Assembly (NCBI RefSeq): GCF_009428905.1
Contig: NZ_WHYR01000008.1
Span: forward strand, 1 to 64,000
DNA: 64,000 nt
From: Desulfofundulus thermobenzoicus
Lineage (GTDB): Bacteria; Bacillota; Desulfotomaculia; Desulfotomaculales; Desulfovirgulaceae
Reading direction: 5' to 3'
In this document: in pieces, positions 24,822-33,124 of the stretch
Layout of the letters: each line of letters opens with the position of its first letter
Position numbering within the stretch: position 1 is the first letter of the stretch
The notes under the pieces: model-generated
What the model was told of the DNA's origin: nothing
The model's input: the letters and a program-made list of their open reading frames with translations, nothing else
The model's database searches: none
Made by a program: the position numbers and the translations under genes

Positions 24822-26018
24822 TTATAAAGGCGAATTTTTCAAGTGGAACACACCGGCCCCGGTGAGGGAGATGGCACGAAAGATAGATCCCTCCCCATAG
24901 CGGCCGGTGATGGCGTCGCAGGCCTCCTCCGCCCGGCGCCGCTTTTCCCTTTCCCCGAACAGGGTCAGCTGTTCCGGCACCCCGGCCGCCAGGCCGGCCA
25001 GGGCCAGGCCCACCATGCGCACCGGCCAGGAGGGGGGCCAGTTCTCCTCCAGCAACTCCACCCCCGCCCGGTAGATATCCCCCGCCAGGGCCGTGGGCAG
25101 GGGCAGGGTTTTGCGGCGGGAAAGCCAGTGGAAATGGATATCTTTCAAAGAGAGGACCACCGTCCGGCCCGCATACCCCCCGGCCCGGGCCCGGCGGGCC
25201 ACCCGGTCGGCCAGTTCCAGGAGCACCACGCGGATCTCCTCCCCCCGGTAGTCCCGGGGCAGGGTGATCTGCTGGCCGATGCTCTTCACCCGGTTCAGGC
25301 TGTCCGGGTCCACCGGGCTGTGGTCGATGCCCCGGGCGCAGAGCCAGAGTAAGAGCCCGTAGAAGCCGAATCTCTTTTGCAGTATCTCCACGGGAAAGCT
25401 GGCCAGGTCGCCGATGGTATGGATGTTCAGCTTTCTTAAGTGCTGCTGGTAGCGGGGACCCACGCCGAAAAGTTCCCGCACCGGCAGGGGCCACAGGCGC
25501 CGGGGCACATCCTCATGGGTGAGCACGGTGAGGCCGTCGGGCTTTTGCAGTCCGGCGGCCATCTTGGCCAGCAGCTTGTTGGGGCCGATACCCACGCTGC
25601 AGGTGACGCCCACCTCCCGGCGGATGCGTTCCTTCAGCCGGCGGGCGATGTCCACGGGAGGGCCGAAGAGTTTGACGGAACCTGTAACGTCCATAAAAGC
25701 CTCGTCAATGGAGAAGGGTTCCACCAGGGGGGTGAAGTCGCGCATGATGCGCAGGATGCGGCTGGAAAAATGCACGTAGAGGTGGTGCCGGGGCTGGATG
25801 TAAACCCCTTCCGGGCAGAGCACCCGGGCCTCCCCCACCGTCAGGCCCGTTTTCACCCCTTTGATCTTGGCCTCGTAGCTGGCGGCCAGGACCACCCCGT
25901 GCCGCCGGGAGGGGTCCCCGGCCACAATCACCGGTTTCCCCCGCAGGGCCGGGTCCAGCGCCTGGTGCACGCTGGCGAAAAAGGAATTCATGTCGGCTAA
26001 AAGTATGGACCGGGACAT
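24822..26018 (-). CDS. dinB: Y-family DNA polymerase (DNA polymerase IV type)
   Basis: The protein has 398 residues. Catalytic motifs are ILLADMNSFFASV (Asp) and VEPFSIDEAFMDVTGS (Asp-Glu). A helix-hairpin-helix thumb (LFGVGPRYQQHLRKLNIHTI), the little-finger domain and a C-terminal beta-clamp peptide QLTLF follow. It does error-prone translesion synthesis. It has two LexA-like sites at its promoter and a Cys-containing neighbour gene downstream. A loop AARAG...AGRT in the little finger is typical of Firmicute members. Confidence 0.9.
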   Translation of the reverse strand: MSRSILLADMNSFFASVHQALDPALRGKPVIVAGDPSRRHGVVLAASYEAKIKGVKTGLTVGEARVLCPEGVYIQPRHHLYVHFSSRILRIMRDFTPLVEPFSIDEAFMDVTGSVKLFGPPVDIARRLKERIRREVGVTCSVGIGPNKLLAKMAAGLQKPDGLTVLTHEDVPRRLWPLPVRELFGVGPRYQQHLRKLNIHTIGDLASFPVEILQKRFGFYGLLLWLCARGIDHSPVDPDSLNRVKSIGQQITLPRDYRGEEIRVVLLELADRVARRARAGGYAGRTVVLSLKDIHFHWLSRRKTLPLPTALAGDIYRAGVELLEENWPPSWPVRMVGLALAGLAAGVPEQLTLFGEREKRRRAEEACDAITGRYGEGSIFRAISLTGAGVFHLKNSPL

Positions 26019-26034
26019 GGAAGACCCCCTGCCT

Positions 26035-26083
26035 GAAACATATGTTCCAGATATATTATATCGGGAACACCAGTTCGAGGCAA
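26035..26083 (-). promoter_or_regulatory. dinB promoter with two LexA-like SOS boxes
   Basis: -35 TTGCCT (26083-26078) and -10 TATAAT (26060-26055) are 17 bases apart. GGAACACCAGTTCG (26064-26077) fills the spacer and GAAACATATGTTCC (26035-26048) lies just after the -10. Both match the Gram-positive LexA pattern GAAC-N4-GTTC, the second with one change in the left half. Confidence 0.7.
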
Positions 26084-26110
26084 GGGGAATTCCAGGGGAA
26101 ATTTAAACCC

Positions 26111-26143
26111 GGAAAAGAAAAAGTTGCCGGAACTGCCGGCAAT
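26111..26143 (-). terminator. Terminator of the Hdr operon
   Basis: TTGCCGG-CAGTT-CCGGCAA on the minus strand is followed by CTTTTTCTTTT. It lies 130 bases after hdrB. On the plus strand an extended -10 (TGGTATAAT, 26147-26155) overlaps the same region; I see no gene for it. Confidence 0.75.
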
Positions 26144-26272
26144 TTATGGTATAATCAAGCCGGGAAATGTTGGGATACGGGTCTCACCGGCCAGGTAGAG
26201 GTTCCGAATTAAGGTGGGGCACCCCGATCCGTTTAATTCAGCATTACGGTTGCCAAGTTCAAGTACCCCGGT

Positions 26273-27124
26273 TCAGCCCGCCAGGGAGAGTTCCTGCAGG
26301 AGGGCGAAGGGATCCACCAGGTGCTTTTTCAGCCATTTCCGGGCGTCATCCAGCCCGAAGGCCAGGCCCATCAGCTCCGTGAAATAAAACACCGGGATAT
26401 TTTCCGCCGCCGGGCGGCGCATCTCCAGGTTGTTCTGGCACAGGGGGCAGGCGGTGACCAGGGCATGGGCGCCGGCCTCCCGGGCTGCTGACAGCAGCCG
26501 GCCCACCAGCCGGCCCACCACGGACGGCCGGGTGAGGGAAAGCCCCGCCCCGCAGCAGGTGGTTTTATAACACCAGGAAACGGGTTCCGCCCCCAGGGCG
26601 GCAACCACTTCGTCCAGGGATTGGGGATCTTCGGCCCGGTCAAAGGGCCGCACCTCCGGCGGGCGCACCAGCAGGCAGCCGTAATAACAGGCCAGCTTCA
26701 GGCCGGTGAGGGGCCGCTGCACCCTGCCGGCTATTTCCTTCAGCCCCGCGTGCTCCCGTACCGCTTCCAGAAAAGAATAGACCTGAATGCCACCGGTGTA
26801 GGAAAACCCGGCCAGTTTCTCCGCCCGCGCCCTTTCGTCCGGTTCATGCCGCAGGCGGTAATCGGCCCGGGAAAGGCGGGTGTAGCAGGCTGCGCAGGGC
26901 ACCAGCAGGTCCCGGCCCTGCTCCTGGGCCAGGGCGATATTGTGGGCGGCCAGCCCCAGGGCCAGGTCCCGGTTCACCGCATGGGCCGAAGAGGAACCGC
27001 AACAGGCCCAGCCCTTCAACTCAGCCAGTTCCATGCCCAGGGCCGCGGCTACCGCCCGGGCGGACAGGTCGTACTCCATCCCGGTGGCTTCCAGGGAGCA
27101 GCCGGGGTAATAACTGTATTGCAT
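26273..27124 (-). CDS. hdrB: Heterodisulfide reductase subunit B (HdrB) family
   Basis: The protein has 283 residues and two CCG domains: Cys9 (YYPGCS), Cys41-Cys42 (WACCGSSS) and Cys77-x2-Cys80 (PCAACY); then CYYGC, TTCCGAGL and ACPLCQNN. These bind the noncubane 4Fe-4S clusters that reduce a disulfide. The start ATG 27124 follows GAAGGAAGTGGG. It is the last gene of the operon, 69 bases after hdrC. The physiological disulfide in a non-methanogen is unknown. Confidence 0.92.
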   Translation of the reverse strand: MQYSYYPGCSLEATGMEYDLSARAVAAALGMELAELKGWACCGSSSAHAVNRDLALGLAAHNIALAQEQGRDLLVPCAACYTRLSRADYRLRHEPDERARAEKLAGFSYTGGIQVYSFLEAVREHAGLKEIAGRVQRPLTGLKLACYYGCLLVRPPEVRPFDRAEDPQSLDEVVAALGAEPVSWCYKTTCCGAGLSLTRPSVVGRLVGRLLSAAREAGAHALVTACPLCQNNLEMRRPAAENIPVFYFTELMGLAFGLDDARKWLKKHLVDPFALLQELSLAG

Positions 27125-27151
27125 GGATCCCACTTCCTTCAAAAGTAAGTG

Positions 27152-27196
27152 TTCACTGAAACCGGTGGTTAATACAAAGGCACGGCGTTGTCCTTA
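27152..27196. repeat. 45-bp dispersed repeat, copy 1
   Basis: TTCACTGAAACCGGTG..TA.TACAAAGG..C..CGTT.TCCTTA lies between hdrC and hdrB and supplies the hdrC stop codon. A similar copy is at 44538-44582. Confidence 0.7.
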
Positions 27197-27757
27197 CCCG
27201 CCGGTCCGTTGGAAAATCTGCCGCACCGCCGGATCTTTTTTCAAACGGGGTAAGAGGGGCAGTTTACCCCGCCGGAACAGCCGCCAGCCCAGGTCCACAT
27301 CGCTGAAAAGATTACCCGTTCTCAGCTTGAATTTCATCATGAGCATGGTTTCCTGCACCCGCCCGGTGGCCCGCACTTCCCCCAGAAAGAGGCGGTGAAA
27401 CAGGGGGGCTGTTTCACCGGATGGGCTGATACCCCCGGCCACGGCCATTTCCCTTAAGACGTCCATAACCTCGGCCATACGGATACCATTGGGACAGCGC
27501 AGACCGCAGGTTTCGCAGGAAGTGCACAACCAGATGGTCCGGCTTTGCAATACCGCATCCCGGGCTCCATATTGAATTAAGCGCATTATTTGATTGGGTG
27601 TATAGTCGCCCTCCTGGGTGGGATAACATCCGGAGGCGCATTTCTGGCACTGGAAACATAGCTCCAGGGGCTGGCCGCTCAACCGGGCCACCTCTTCCGG
27701 GAAGCCCGGATCCAGGGCCGTTTCACCGGCCGGCAGGCGCAATACGGCGGTAGCCAT
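27194..27757 (-). CDS. hdrC: Heterodisulfide reductase subunit C (HdrC) family
   Basis: The product has 187 residues. Two 4Fe-4S motifs are visible: CFQCQKCASGCYP (about residues 34-46) and CTSCETCGLRCPNG (about 78-91). HdrC carries electrons from HdrA to HdrB. The start ATG 27757 follows GAGGTGG. Its stop codon lies in a dispersed repeat, so the last residues may not be ancestral. Confidence 0.92.
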   Translation of the reverse strand: MATAVLRLPAGETALDPGFPEEVARLSGQPLELCFQCQKCASGCYPTQEGDYTPNQIMRLIQYGARDAVLQSRTIWLCTSCETCGLRCPNGIRMAEVMDVLREMAVAGGISPSGETAPLFHRLFLGEVRATGRVQETMLMMKFKLRTGNLFSDVDLGWRLFRRGKLPLLPRLKKDPAVRQIFQRTGG

Positions 27758-27844
27758 AAAAACCACCTCGGGAATATTATTTAAGGGATTTCCTTACGAA
27801 GAACTAATGTGAAGAACATGCGGGAACAGCCCCGGCCGCCGGCC

Positions 27845-28972
27845 CTACCTGGGTTCCAGTTCCTGCTCCCGGTACGTGGTCAGGGGTGGCGGGTCAGCTG
27901 TACTGGCCCCGGGCTGGTAGTCAAAGATCCCCTGCAGCTTTTTGCCGATGGTGCGAAAAAGCAGGGTGAGGGGAATTCTGCTGGGACAACCGCTTTCACA
28001 TTGCCCGCAGCCCACACAGCTGACCGCCATGTGATGCATGCGGGTCAGGTGGTAAAGCAATGTATCGGTGGGCAGTTCCAGCGCCCCCCGGGTTCCGGCC
28101 CAGCGCAGGAATTTTTCCGGTTCATGTTCAAAAAGGTTGCTGTCGAAAACGCATTCGCGGCAGACGCAGATGGGGCAAACCTCCCGGCAGTTGTGGCAGC
28201 GCAGGCAGGGTGCCAGTTCGTCCAGCAAGTGGTTGATATCCGATGCCCGGGCGGCAAAATCCCGGCAAAGCTGCTCCTCCAGTTCCTGCCGCTGTTGCTG
28301 GAGGGATTCCACCAGGGGCTGCCGGCCTGCCGGCGGTTCACCGGACAGCAAAACGCCGGCTTCCAGCAAAGGAGCCAGATCAACGGCCCCCTCCTCCCAG
28401 CCCACACCCACTTCCCGGGCCGCAGCAAACCCCAACCAGTGGAGGGCCAGGTGGGCGCCGGAGGGCACCGGGGTGCGGCAAATGGTACAGGCCGTCCGGA
28501 CCGCGGTACCGTTCCACGCCCCATGGCCCGCCTCCGCCGCCCGGACCAGCCAGGCATCGGGATCCAAACCCTTTGCCGTCAGTTGATAATAATCCACCGG
28601 CTCAAAGGTACCCGCACAGTCCACCCCAATAATCAGAACCTTCTCCAGGGTAACCTGCTGCAGTTTGGCCATTTCCACCAGGGCACGGATTTCGCAGGGA
28701 CGCAACACCGCCCCCACCCTTACCCCGGGATCCCGGGCGGTAAGCTGGCTGACCGCCCGGGCGGCGTTGATAAGGGCCACCGGGGCGAAGGGACTGGCCC
28801 CGGCCAATCCATCGGGGGAGACCACCAGGGCGGGCACCACCATACGCCTGGAACCCACTTCCCGGGGAACCACCAGAACATCCACCACCCGGTGTTCCAG
28901 GAGGGCCTGCAGGAAGCTGGCGGCGGCCTGCCGGGGTAAGCCGGAATCCACTTTAATAATCGCAGTTTGCAT
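27845..28972 (-). CDS. FrhB/FdhB-like iron-sulfur flavoprotein
   Basis: The protein has 375 residues. The N-terminal part resembles the coenzyme F420 hydrogenase/dehydrogenase beta subunit (GAVLRPCEIRALVEMAKL, VLIIGVDCAGTFE). The C-terminal part has Cys-rich cluster motifs CLRCHNCREVCPICVCREC and CVGCGQCESGCPSRIPL. Such subunits oxidise F420H2, or pass electrons between formate dehydrogenase or NADH and HdrA. It lies between mvhD and hdrC, so it is probably a part of the Hdr complex. Electron donor cannot be told from sequence. Confidence 0.82.
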   Translation of the reverse strand: MQTAIIKVDSGLPRQAAASFLQALLEHRVVDVLVVPREVGSRRMVVPALVVSPDGLAGASPFAPVALINAARAVSQLTARDPGVRVGAVLRPCEIRALVEMAKLQQVTLEKVLIIGVDCAGTFEPVDYYQLTAKGLDPDAWLVRAAEAGHGAWNGTAVRTACTICRTPVPSGAHLALHWLGFAAAREVGVGWEEGAVDLAPLLEAGVLLSGEPPAGRQPLVESLQQQRQELEEQLCRDFAARASDINHLLDELAPCLRCHNCREVCPICVCRECVFDSNLFEHEPEKFLRWAGTRGALELPTDTLLYHLTRMHHMAVSCVGCGQCESGCPSRIPLTLLFRTIGKKLQGIFDYQPGASTADPPPLTTYREQELEPR

Positions 28973-29165
28973 AGGACACCACCTTCAATTTACGCCACTG
29001 CCGGGGTGGCGATGGTCACGGGTTTTTTCCGGCAAAGAACCGTCCAGCACTCACTGAAAAGTCATACCCCAAAGAGCTCCGAGCTTTTTGTCATAACAGG
29101 CATGGAAGGGGCCTCATTGCCGGTGAGTGCCGGGCGGCGCTCCGCAATATGGTTTGCTATGGCAG

Positions 29166-29663
29166 TTAAATGTCCCACCGGCGGCGCAGGGGATTGGGAC
29201 CCAGCTTTTTCAGTTCGGCAACCATCTCCTGAACGGTTTCGGCAAAGCGCTTACCTTCGGAAGCGCTGATGAAACGGAACCAGACCCGCTCTTCGCCGAT
29301 ACCGAACTGCTGCAGGATGGCCCTTAAGGCGGCAATGCGCCGCCGGGCCTTGTAATTGCCACTACCATAGTGGCAGTCCCCGGGGTGTCACCCGCCCACC
29401 AGCACACCGTCGACCCCGTCCATCAGGGGGCGCAGGATATACAGCGGGTCCACCGAACCGGTGCACATCACCCGTACCAGGCGGATGTTGGGCGGGTACT
29501 GGATGCGCGACGTGCCGGCCAGGTCGGCCCCGGCATAGGAACACCAGTTGCAGACCAGGCCCACGATTTTGGGCTCAAAGGAAGCCACCACTTTCAGCTC
29601 CTGTTCCGGCCGCTCCTCCGGCACCGGCTGGACCACGGGCCTCTGGTGAAGCATGACGCTCAT
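29166..29663 (-). CDS. mvhD: MvhD/VhuD-type 2Fe-2S protein with in-frame TGA, likely a selenoprotein
   Basis: The frame has 165 residues if the TGA at 29390-29388 is read. Before it come FEPKIVGLVCNWCSYAGADL, then RVMCTGSVDP and DGVLVGG; after it HPGDCHYGSGNYKARRRIAA and FISASEGKRFAETVQEM. The MvhD family has Cys in GGCHPGDCHY exactly at this TGA, residue 92. A perfect stem TGCCACTA-TGG-TAGTGGCA starts 14 bases after the TGA, as for a bacterial SECIS. So UGA should encode selenocysteine. MvhD links the electron donor to HdrA. A plain nonsense mutation is unlikely because the downstream half is intact. Confidence 0.88.
29345..29390 (-). promoter_or_regulatory. Candidate bacterial SECIS element in mvhD
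   Basis: On the minus strand the UGA is followed by CACCCCGGGGAC and then the stem TGCCACTA/TAGTGGCA with GGT in the apical region. Position and loop fit bSECIS hairpins bound by SelB. Confidence 0.75.
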
Positions 29664-29947
29664 GAGGAAGAACCCCCTTGAATAAACTTTTTTCCCATCT
29701 CTCTTTTTCCCGTTTAGTAAATGTTCAGTGACTTCGCCATTGTGCCGTGTTGTCCACGCTCACTCCAGTGCTCCGCAAGTCGTTTGCTTTGGACAATGCG
29801 GCACCATGCCGATGGTAGCGGTTTTACCGAACAATTACCCCGTTTATATACGCCCGGGCCATCCGCCCGGTGAAAGGCAGGAACATGGTGATTACTTTGG
29901 TTGGGGGAAGTGATTTATTTTCAATCCCACTTCCCACTTCCCACCTC
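29664..29947. other. hdrA-mvhD intergenic DNA
   Basis: It holds an imperfect inverted repeat at 29742-29804 (GTGCCG..TTGTCCA / TGGACAA..CGGCAC) and, from 29838 on, the start of the long repeat shared with 33125 onward, with GGGAAGT-type heptad repeats next to the hdrA stop. No gene. Confidence 0.55.
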
Positions 29948-31742
29948 TCAAACGGCCTCCAGCATGGCCAGGAGCTGCGCCTTTTCGTACCCCTTCTGCC
30001 GGGAGGCGCCGTTGGGACAGGCGGCCACACAGGCGCCGCAGCCCTGGCACAGGGCGGCGTTGACCTCCACCACCCGCCGCACCGGGTCCAGGCTCCGGGC
30101 CTGATAGTCGCACACCTTCAGGCACATGCCGCAACCTGCACATATTTCCTCATCCACCGTGGCCGTTTCCGCCACATTGGCCAGCCGGTCTCTGGCCAGC
30201 AGGGTCACCGCCCGCATGGCCGCCGCGTTGGCCTGGGTGATGCATTCCCCCAGCAGCCCCGGGGAGTGGGCCAGCCCGCACAGGTACATCCCTTCGGCGG
30301 CAAAGTCCACCGGCCGCAGTTTCATGTGCGCTTCCAGGAAGAAGCCGTCGCCGTTCAAGGGTACCTTGAACAGCTGGCTCAGCCGGGCGTTGTCTTCCCC
30401 CGGCACCACCCCGGTGCTCAATACCAGCAGGTCCGGTTCTATGGCCAGCTCCGCCCCCAGCACGGGATCGGCGACCCGCACCACCAGGCCGTCGCCAGCC
30501 GCCTCCACCACCGGTTTTTGTTCCACCCCGTACCGGATGAATATGATGCCCTTTTGCCGGGCCGCGGTGTAGTATTGCTCGTTCAACCCGTATACCCGGA
30601 TGTCCCGGTACAGGATGAAGATCCGGACCCGGGGGTCCAGCTCCTTCAGCTTCAGCGCGTTCTTTATGGCCTGGCTGCAGCAGATGCGGCTGCAGTAGGG
30701 CCGCTGGTCCGTCCGGGAGCCCACGCACTGGATCATGACCACCGTGCCCAGGTCATTTGCTTCCCCCCGGTGCAGCCGTTCTTCCAGTTCCCGCTGGGTG
30801 ACCACCGCCGGGTGTTTCCCGTACAGGTATTCTTCCGTGCGGGCTTCCCGGGCGCCGGTGGCGATCACCACCGCCCCGTGTTCTATGGCCATTTCCCCCG
30901 CCGGTGTTTTGATCCGGCTGTGGTAGTTCCCCGGGTAGCCCCCGGCTTCCACCACCGTGCTGCCGGTGTACACCCGGATCAGGGGGTGGCCGGTGACCTT
31001 TTCCGTTAATTCCCGCAAATACCGCTGCGGGTCGGATCCCCCCAGGGTGTAGTAAAGATGCCGGGCGTTGCCCCCCAGGGCTTCTTCCTTTTCCACCAGG
31101 TGGGTCCGGTAGCCCTGTTCGGCCAGGGAGAGGGCCGCCGTCAGACCAGCCACCCCGCCCCCCACCACCAGGGCGCTGCGGTTGATGCCGGTGTATGTCT
31201 GGCCGATGGGGGTGAGCAGGCGTACCCGGGCCACCGCCATGCGCACCAGGTCCTTCGCCTTGGCCGTGGCTGCCGCCGGCTGATCCCGGTGCACCCAGGA
31301 GGAGTGCTCCCGGATGTTTACGTGCTCGTACAGGTGGGGGTTCAGCCCCGCCTCCTTCAACACGCTCTGGAACAGGGGGGCGTGGGTGCGGGGGGTGCAC
31401 GAGGCCACCACCACCCGGTTCAGGTTGCGGCTGGCGATAATCTTGCGGATCTTCTCCAGGCTGTCCTGGGCGCAGGCAAAGAGAAACTCCCCCGCATAGA
31501 CCACCCCGGGCAGGGTCCGGGCGTACTCCACCACTTCCGGCACCCGCACCACACTGCCGATGTTGATACCGCAGTTGCAGACAAAGACTCCCACCCGGGG
31601 CGGCTCCCTGTGCACGTCCCTTTCCGGGGGATATTCCTTGACCCGGGTTTCGCTGTGCCGGGCGGCGCTCAGCAGGCGGGACACATAACCGGCCGCCGCA
31701 CTGGCCGCGGTGACCGTCTCCGGTATGTCTCTGGGGCCGGCA
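29838..31742. repeat. 1.9-kb direct repeat, copy A (3' half of the second hdrA)
   Basis: It matches 33125-35042 with offset 3300 bases. I saw no difference between 30174 and 31419. A divergent patch of about 75 bases follows near 31420-31495, then near-identity again to about 31742. The ferredoxin segment 30142-30172 also differs. It covers noncoding DNA after the stop, so it is recombination and not selection on the protein. Confidence 0.9.
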
Positions 31743-32950
31743 AAGGTGCCGCTCGCATAAACCCCGGGCCGGGAGGTAACCACCGGGTTGAATTCCTCGT
31801 GCCGGCAGTAGCCGGATCCATCCAGCTCCACCCCCAGGACGCCGGCCAGCTCCCCGCTGCCCCGGGCCGGGCGCATACCCGCGGAGAGGACCACCAGGTC
31901 GAATTCCTCCTCCCGGAAGGCGCCGCCGCTATCCCGGTAGCGGAGCAGTAGATTGCGGCTGCCCGGCACTTCCTTGATTTCCGAAATCACACAGGGCACG
32001 TAGCGCACTCCGTACTCCTCCCGGGCCCGCCGGTAGTATTGCTCAAAACCCTTGCCGTAGGCACGCATATCCATGTAAAAAATGGCAGTTTCCAGTCCGG
32101 GGGAATGCTCCCTGGCCACCATGGCCTCCTTGGTGGCATACATGCAGCAAACCGCCGAACAGTAGTTGATGCCGGTGCGGGGCTCCCGGGAACCGACACA
32201 CTGCAACCAGGCCACCCGCCGGGGCTCCCGGCCGTCGGAGGGGCGCACCAGGTGGCCTTCATAGGGACCCGAGGCGCTTAAAATACGCTCAAACTGCAGG
32301 CTGGTGACCACGTTGGGAAAACGGCCGTAACCCAGTTCCGGGCGGGAGACGGGATCAAACAGCTCAAACCCCGGGGAAAGGATCACCGCCCCCGCCCGGA
32401 TTTGCCGCTCCTGGCCCTGCATCTCGTGATCGATGGCCTTGCGGGCGCATTTTTCCGCACAGGCGCCGCACCGCACGCAGGCCTGCGGATCAATAACGTA
32501 GGCATTGGGAAAGGCCTGGGCGTAGGGCTTGTAAATGACCTTGCGCGGGGCCAGGCCCTGGTTGAATTCCCCGGGCACCTCCCGGGGGCAGACCTGTTCA
32601 CAGCGGCCACAGCTGACACAGCGGCTTTCATCCACATAGCGGGGGTGCCTGTAAAGGGATAAGGTGAAGTCGCCCGGCTCCCCGTCCAAACCGGTAACTT
32701 CGGTCAGGGTGAGCACTTCAATGTTGTGATGCCTCCCCAGGTCGGCCACCCGGGGGGACAAAATGCACATGGAACAGTCATTGGTGGGGAATGTTTTGTC
32801 CAGCATGGGCATGTGACCGGCAACGGCGGGACCCCGCTCCACCACATAGACCTTGAACCCGGCTTCGGCCAGGTCCAGGGCCGACTGCATGCCGCTGATA
32901 CCGGAACCGATAACTACCACGGCACCCGAGGGCCGGCTGCTGGTTGACAC
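29948..32950 (-). CDS. hdrA: HdrA-type flavoprotein, 1000 residues
   Basis: It starts at GTG after GGGGGG. Residues 1-150: N-terminal Rossmann/HdrA part (VVIGSGISGMQSALDLAE, FPTNDCSMCILSPR) and a ferredoxin motif (CVSCGRCEQVCPRE). A second cluster is CVRCGACAEKC. The thioredoxin-reductase-like FAD core follows, then the Cys-rich VFVCNCGINIG and SCTPRTHAPLFQ segments. A second FAD domain (ALVVGGGVAGLTAALSLAEQ) is near 590, and two C-terminal 4Fe-4S motifs (CAGCGMCLKVC, CQGCGACVAACP) end it. HdrA is the site of flavin-based electron bifurcation. The double-FAD form resembles long HdrA/QmoB-like proteins. Confidence 0.92.
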   Translation of the reverse strand: MSTSSRPSGAVVVIGSGISGMQSALDLAEAGFKVYVVERGPAVAGHMPMLDKTFPTNDCSMCILSPRVADLGRHHNIEVLTLTEVTGLDGEPGDFTLSLYRHPRYVDESRCVSCGRCEQVCPREVPGEFNQGLAPRKVIYKPYAQAFPNAYVIDPQACVRCGACAEKCARKAIDHEMQGQERQIRAGAVILSPGFELFDPVSRPELGYGRFPNVVTSLQFERILSASGPYEGHLVRPSDGREPRRVAWLQCVGSREPRTGINYCSAVCCMYATKEAMVAREHSPGLETAIFYMDMRAYGKGFEQYYRRAREEYGVRYVPCVISEIKEVPGSRNLLLRYRDSGGAFREEEFDLVVLSAGMRPARGSGELAGVLGVELDGSGYCRHEEFNPVVTSRPGVYASGTFAGPRDIPETVTAASAAAGYVSRLLSAARHSETRVKEYPPERDVHREPPRVGVFVCNCGINIGSVVRVPEVVEYARTLPGVVYAGEFLFACAQDSLEKIRKIIASRNLNRVVVASCTPRTHAPLFQSVLKEAGLNPHLYEHVNIREHSSWVHRDQPAAATAKAKDLVRMAVARVRLLTPIGQTYTGINRSALVVGGGVAGLTAALSLAEQGYRTHLVEKEEALGGNARHLYYTLGGSDPQRYLRELTEKVTGHPLIRVYTGSTVVEAGGYPGNYHSRIKTPAGEMAIEHGAVVIATGAREARTEEYLYGKHPAVVTQRELEERLHRGEANDLGTVVMIQCVGSRTDQRPYCSRICCSQAIKNALKLKELDPRVRIFILYRDIRVYGLNEQYYTAARQKGIIFIRYGVEQKPVVEAAGDGLVVRVADPVLGAELAIEPDLLVLSTGVVPGEDNARLSQLFKVPLNGDGFFLEAHMKLRPVDFAAEGMYLCGLAHSPGLLGECITQANAAAMRAVTLLARDRLANVAETATVDEEICAGCGMCLKVCDYQARSLDPVRRVVEVNAALCQGCGACVAACPNGASRQKGYEKAQLLAMLEAV

Positions 32951-33001
32951 AAAGGACCCCCCTTAGGTTTTAATGTTTTTTAATATAGCCCGGGCTAACA
33001 C

Positions 33002-33116
33002 TACTACAGCGTTACTTCATCCCACATGTATTCCGGGGGCTCCAGGGACATCGGCCTCTAATGCACCGGCAGTGATAGGTGATGCCGGCGTGTTAATCCA
33101 ATGTTACGCTGTAGTA
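33002..33116. repeat. 115-bp element with perfect 11-bp terminal inverted repeats
   Basis: TACTACAGCGT (33002-33012) and ACGCTGTAGTA (33106-33116) bound a noncoding stretch between the two hdrA genes. The interior has GGAGCCCC/GGGGGCTCC-like and GCCGGC pieces. It could be a MITE; it lies directly beside the end of the long repeat copy B. Confidence 0.45.
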
Positions 33117-33124
33117 CTAATTTT

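Noticed and set aside
27809-28939. 376-residue plus-strand frame
   Set aside because: Shadow of the FrhB/FdhB-like gene with clear Cys motifs on the other strand.
29388-29663. mvhD as a nonsense-mutated pseudogene
   Set aside because: The downstream half is intact, the stop is TGA at the family's conserved Cys position, and a SECIS-like stem follows; selenocysteine is the better reading.
29870-31009. 379-residue plus-strand frame opposite hdrA (and its copy at 33275-34309)
   Set aside because: Antisense shadow of the HdrA coding strand; it repeats only because the DNA is duplicated.
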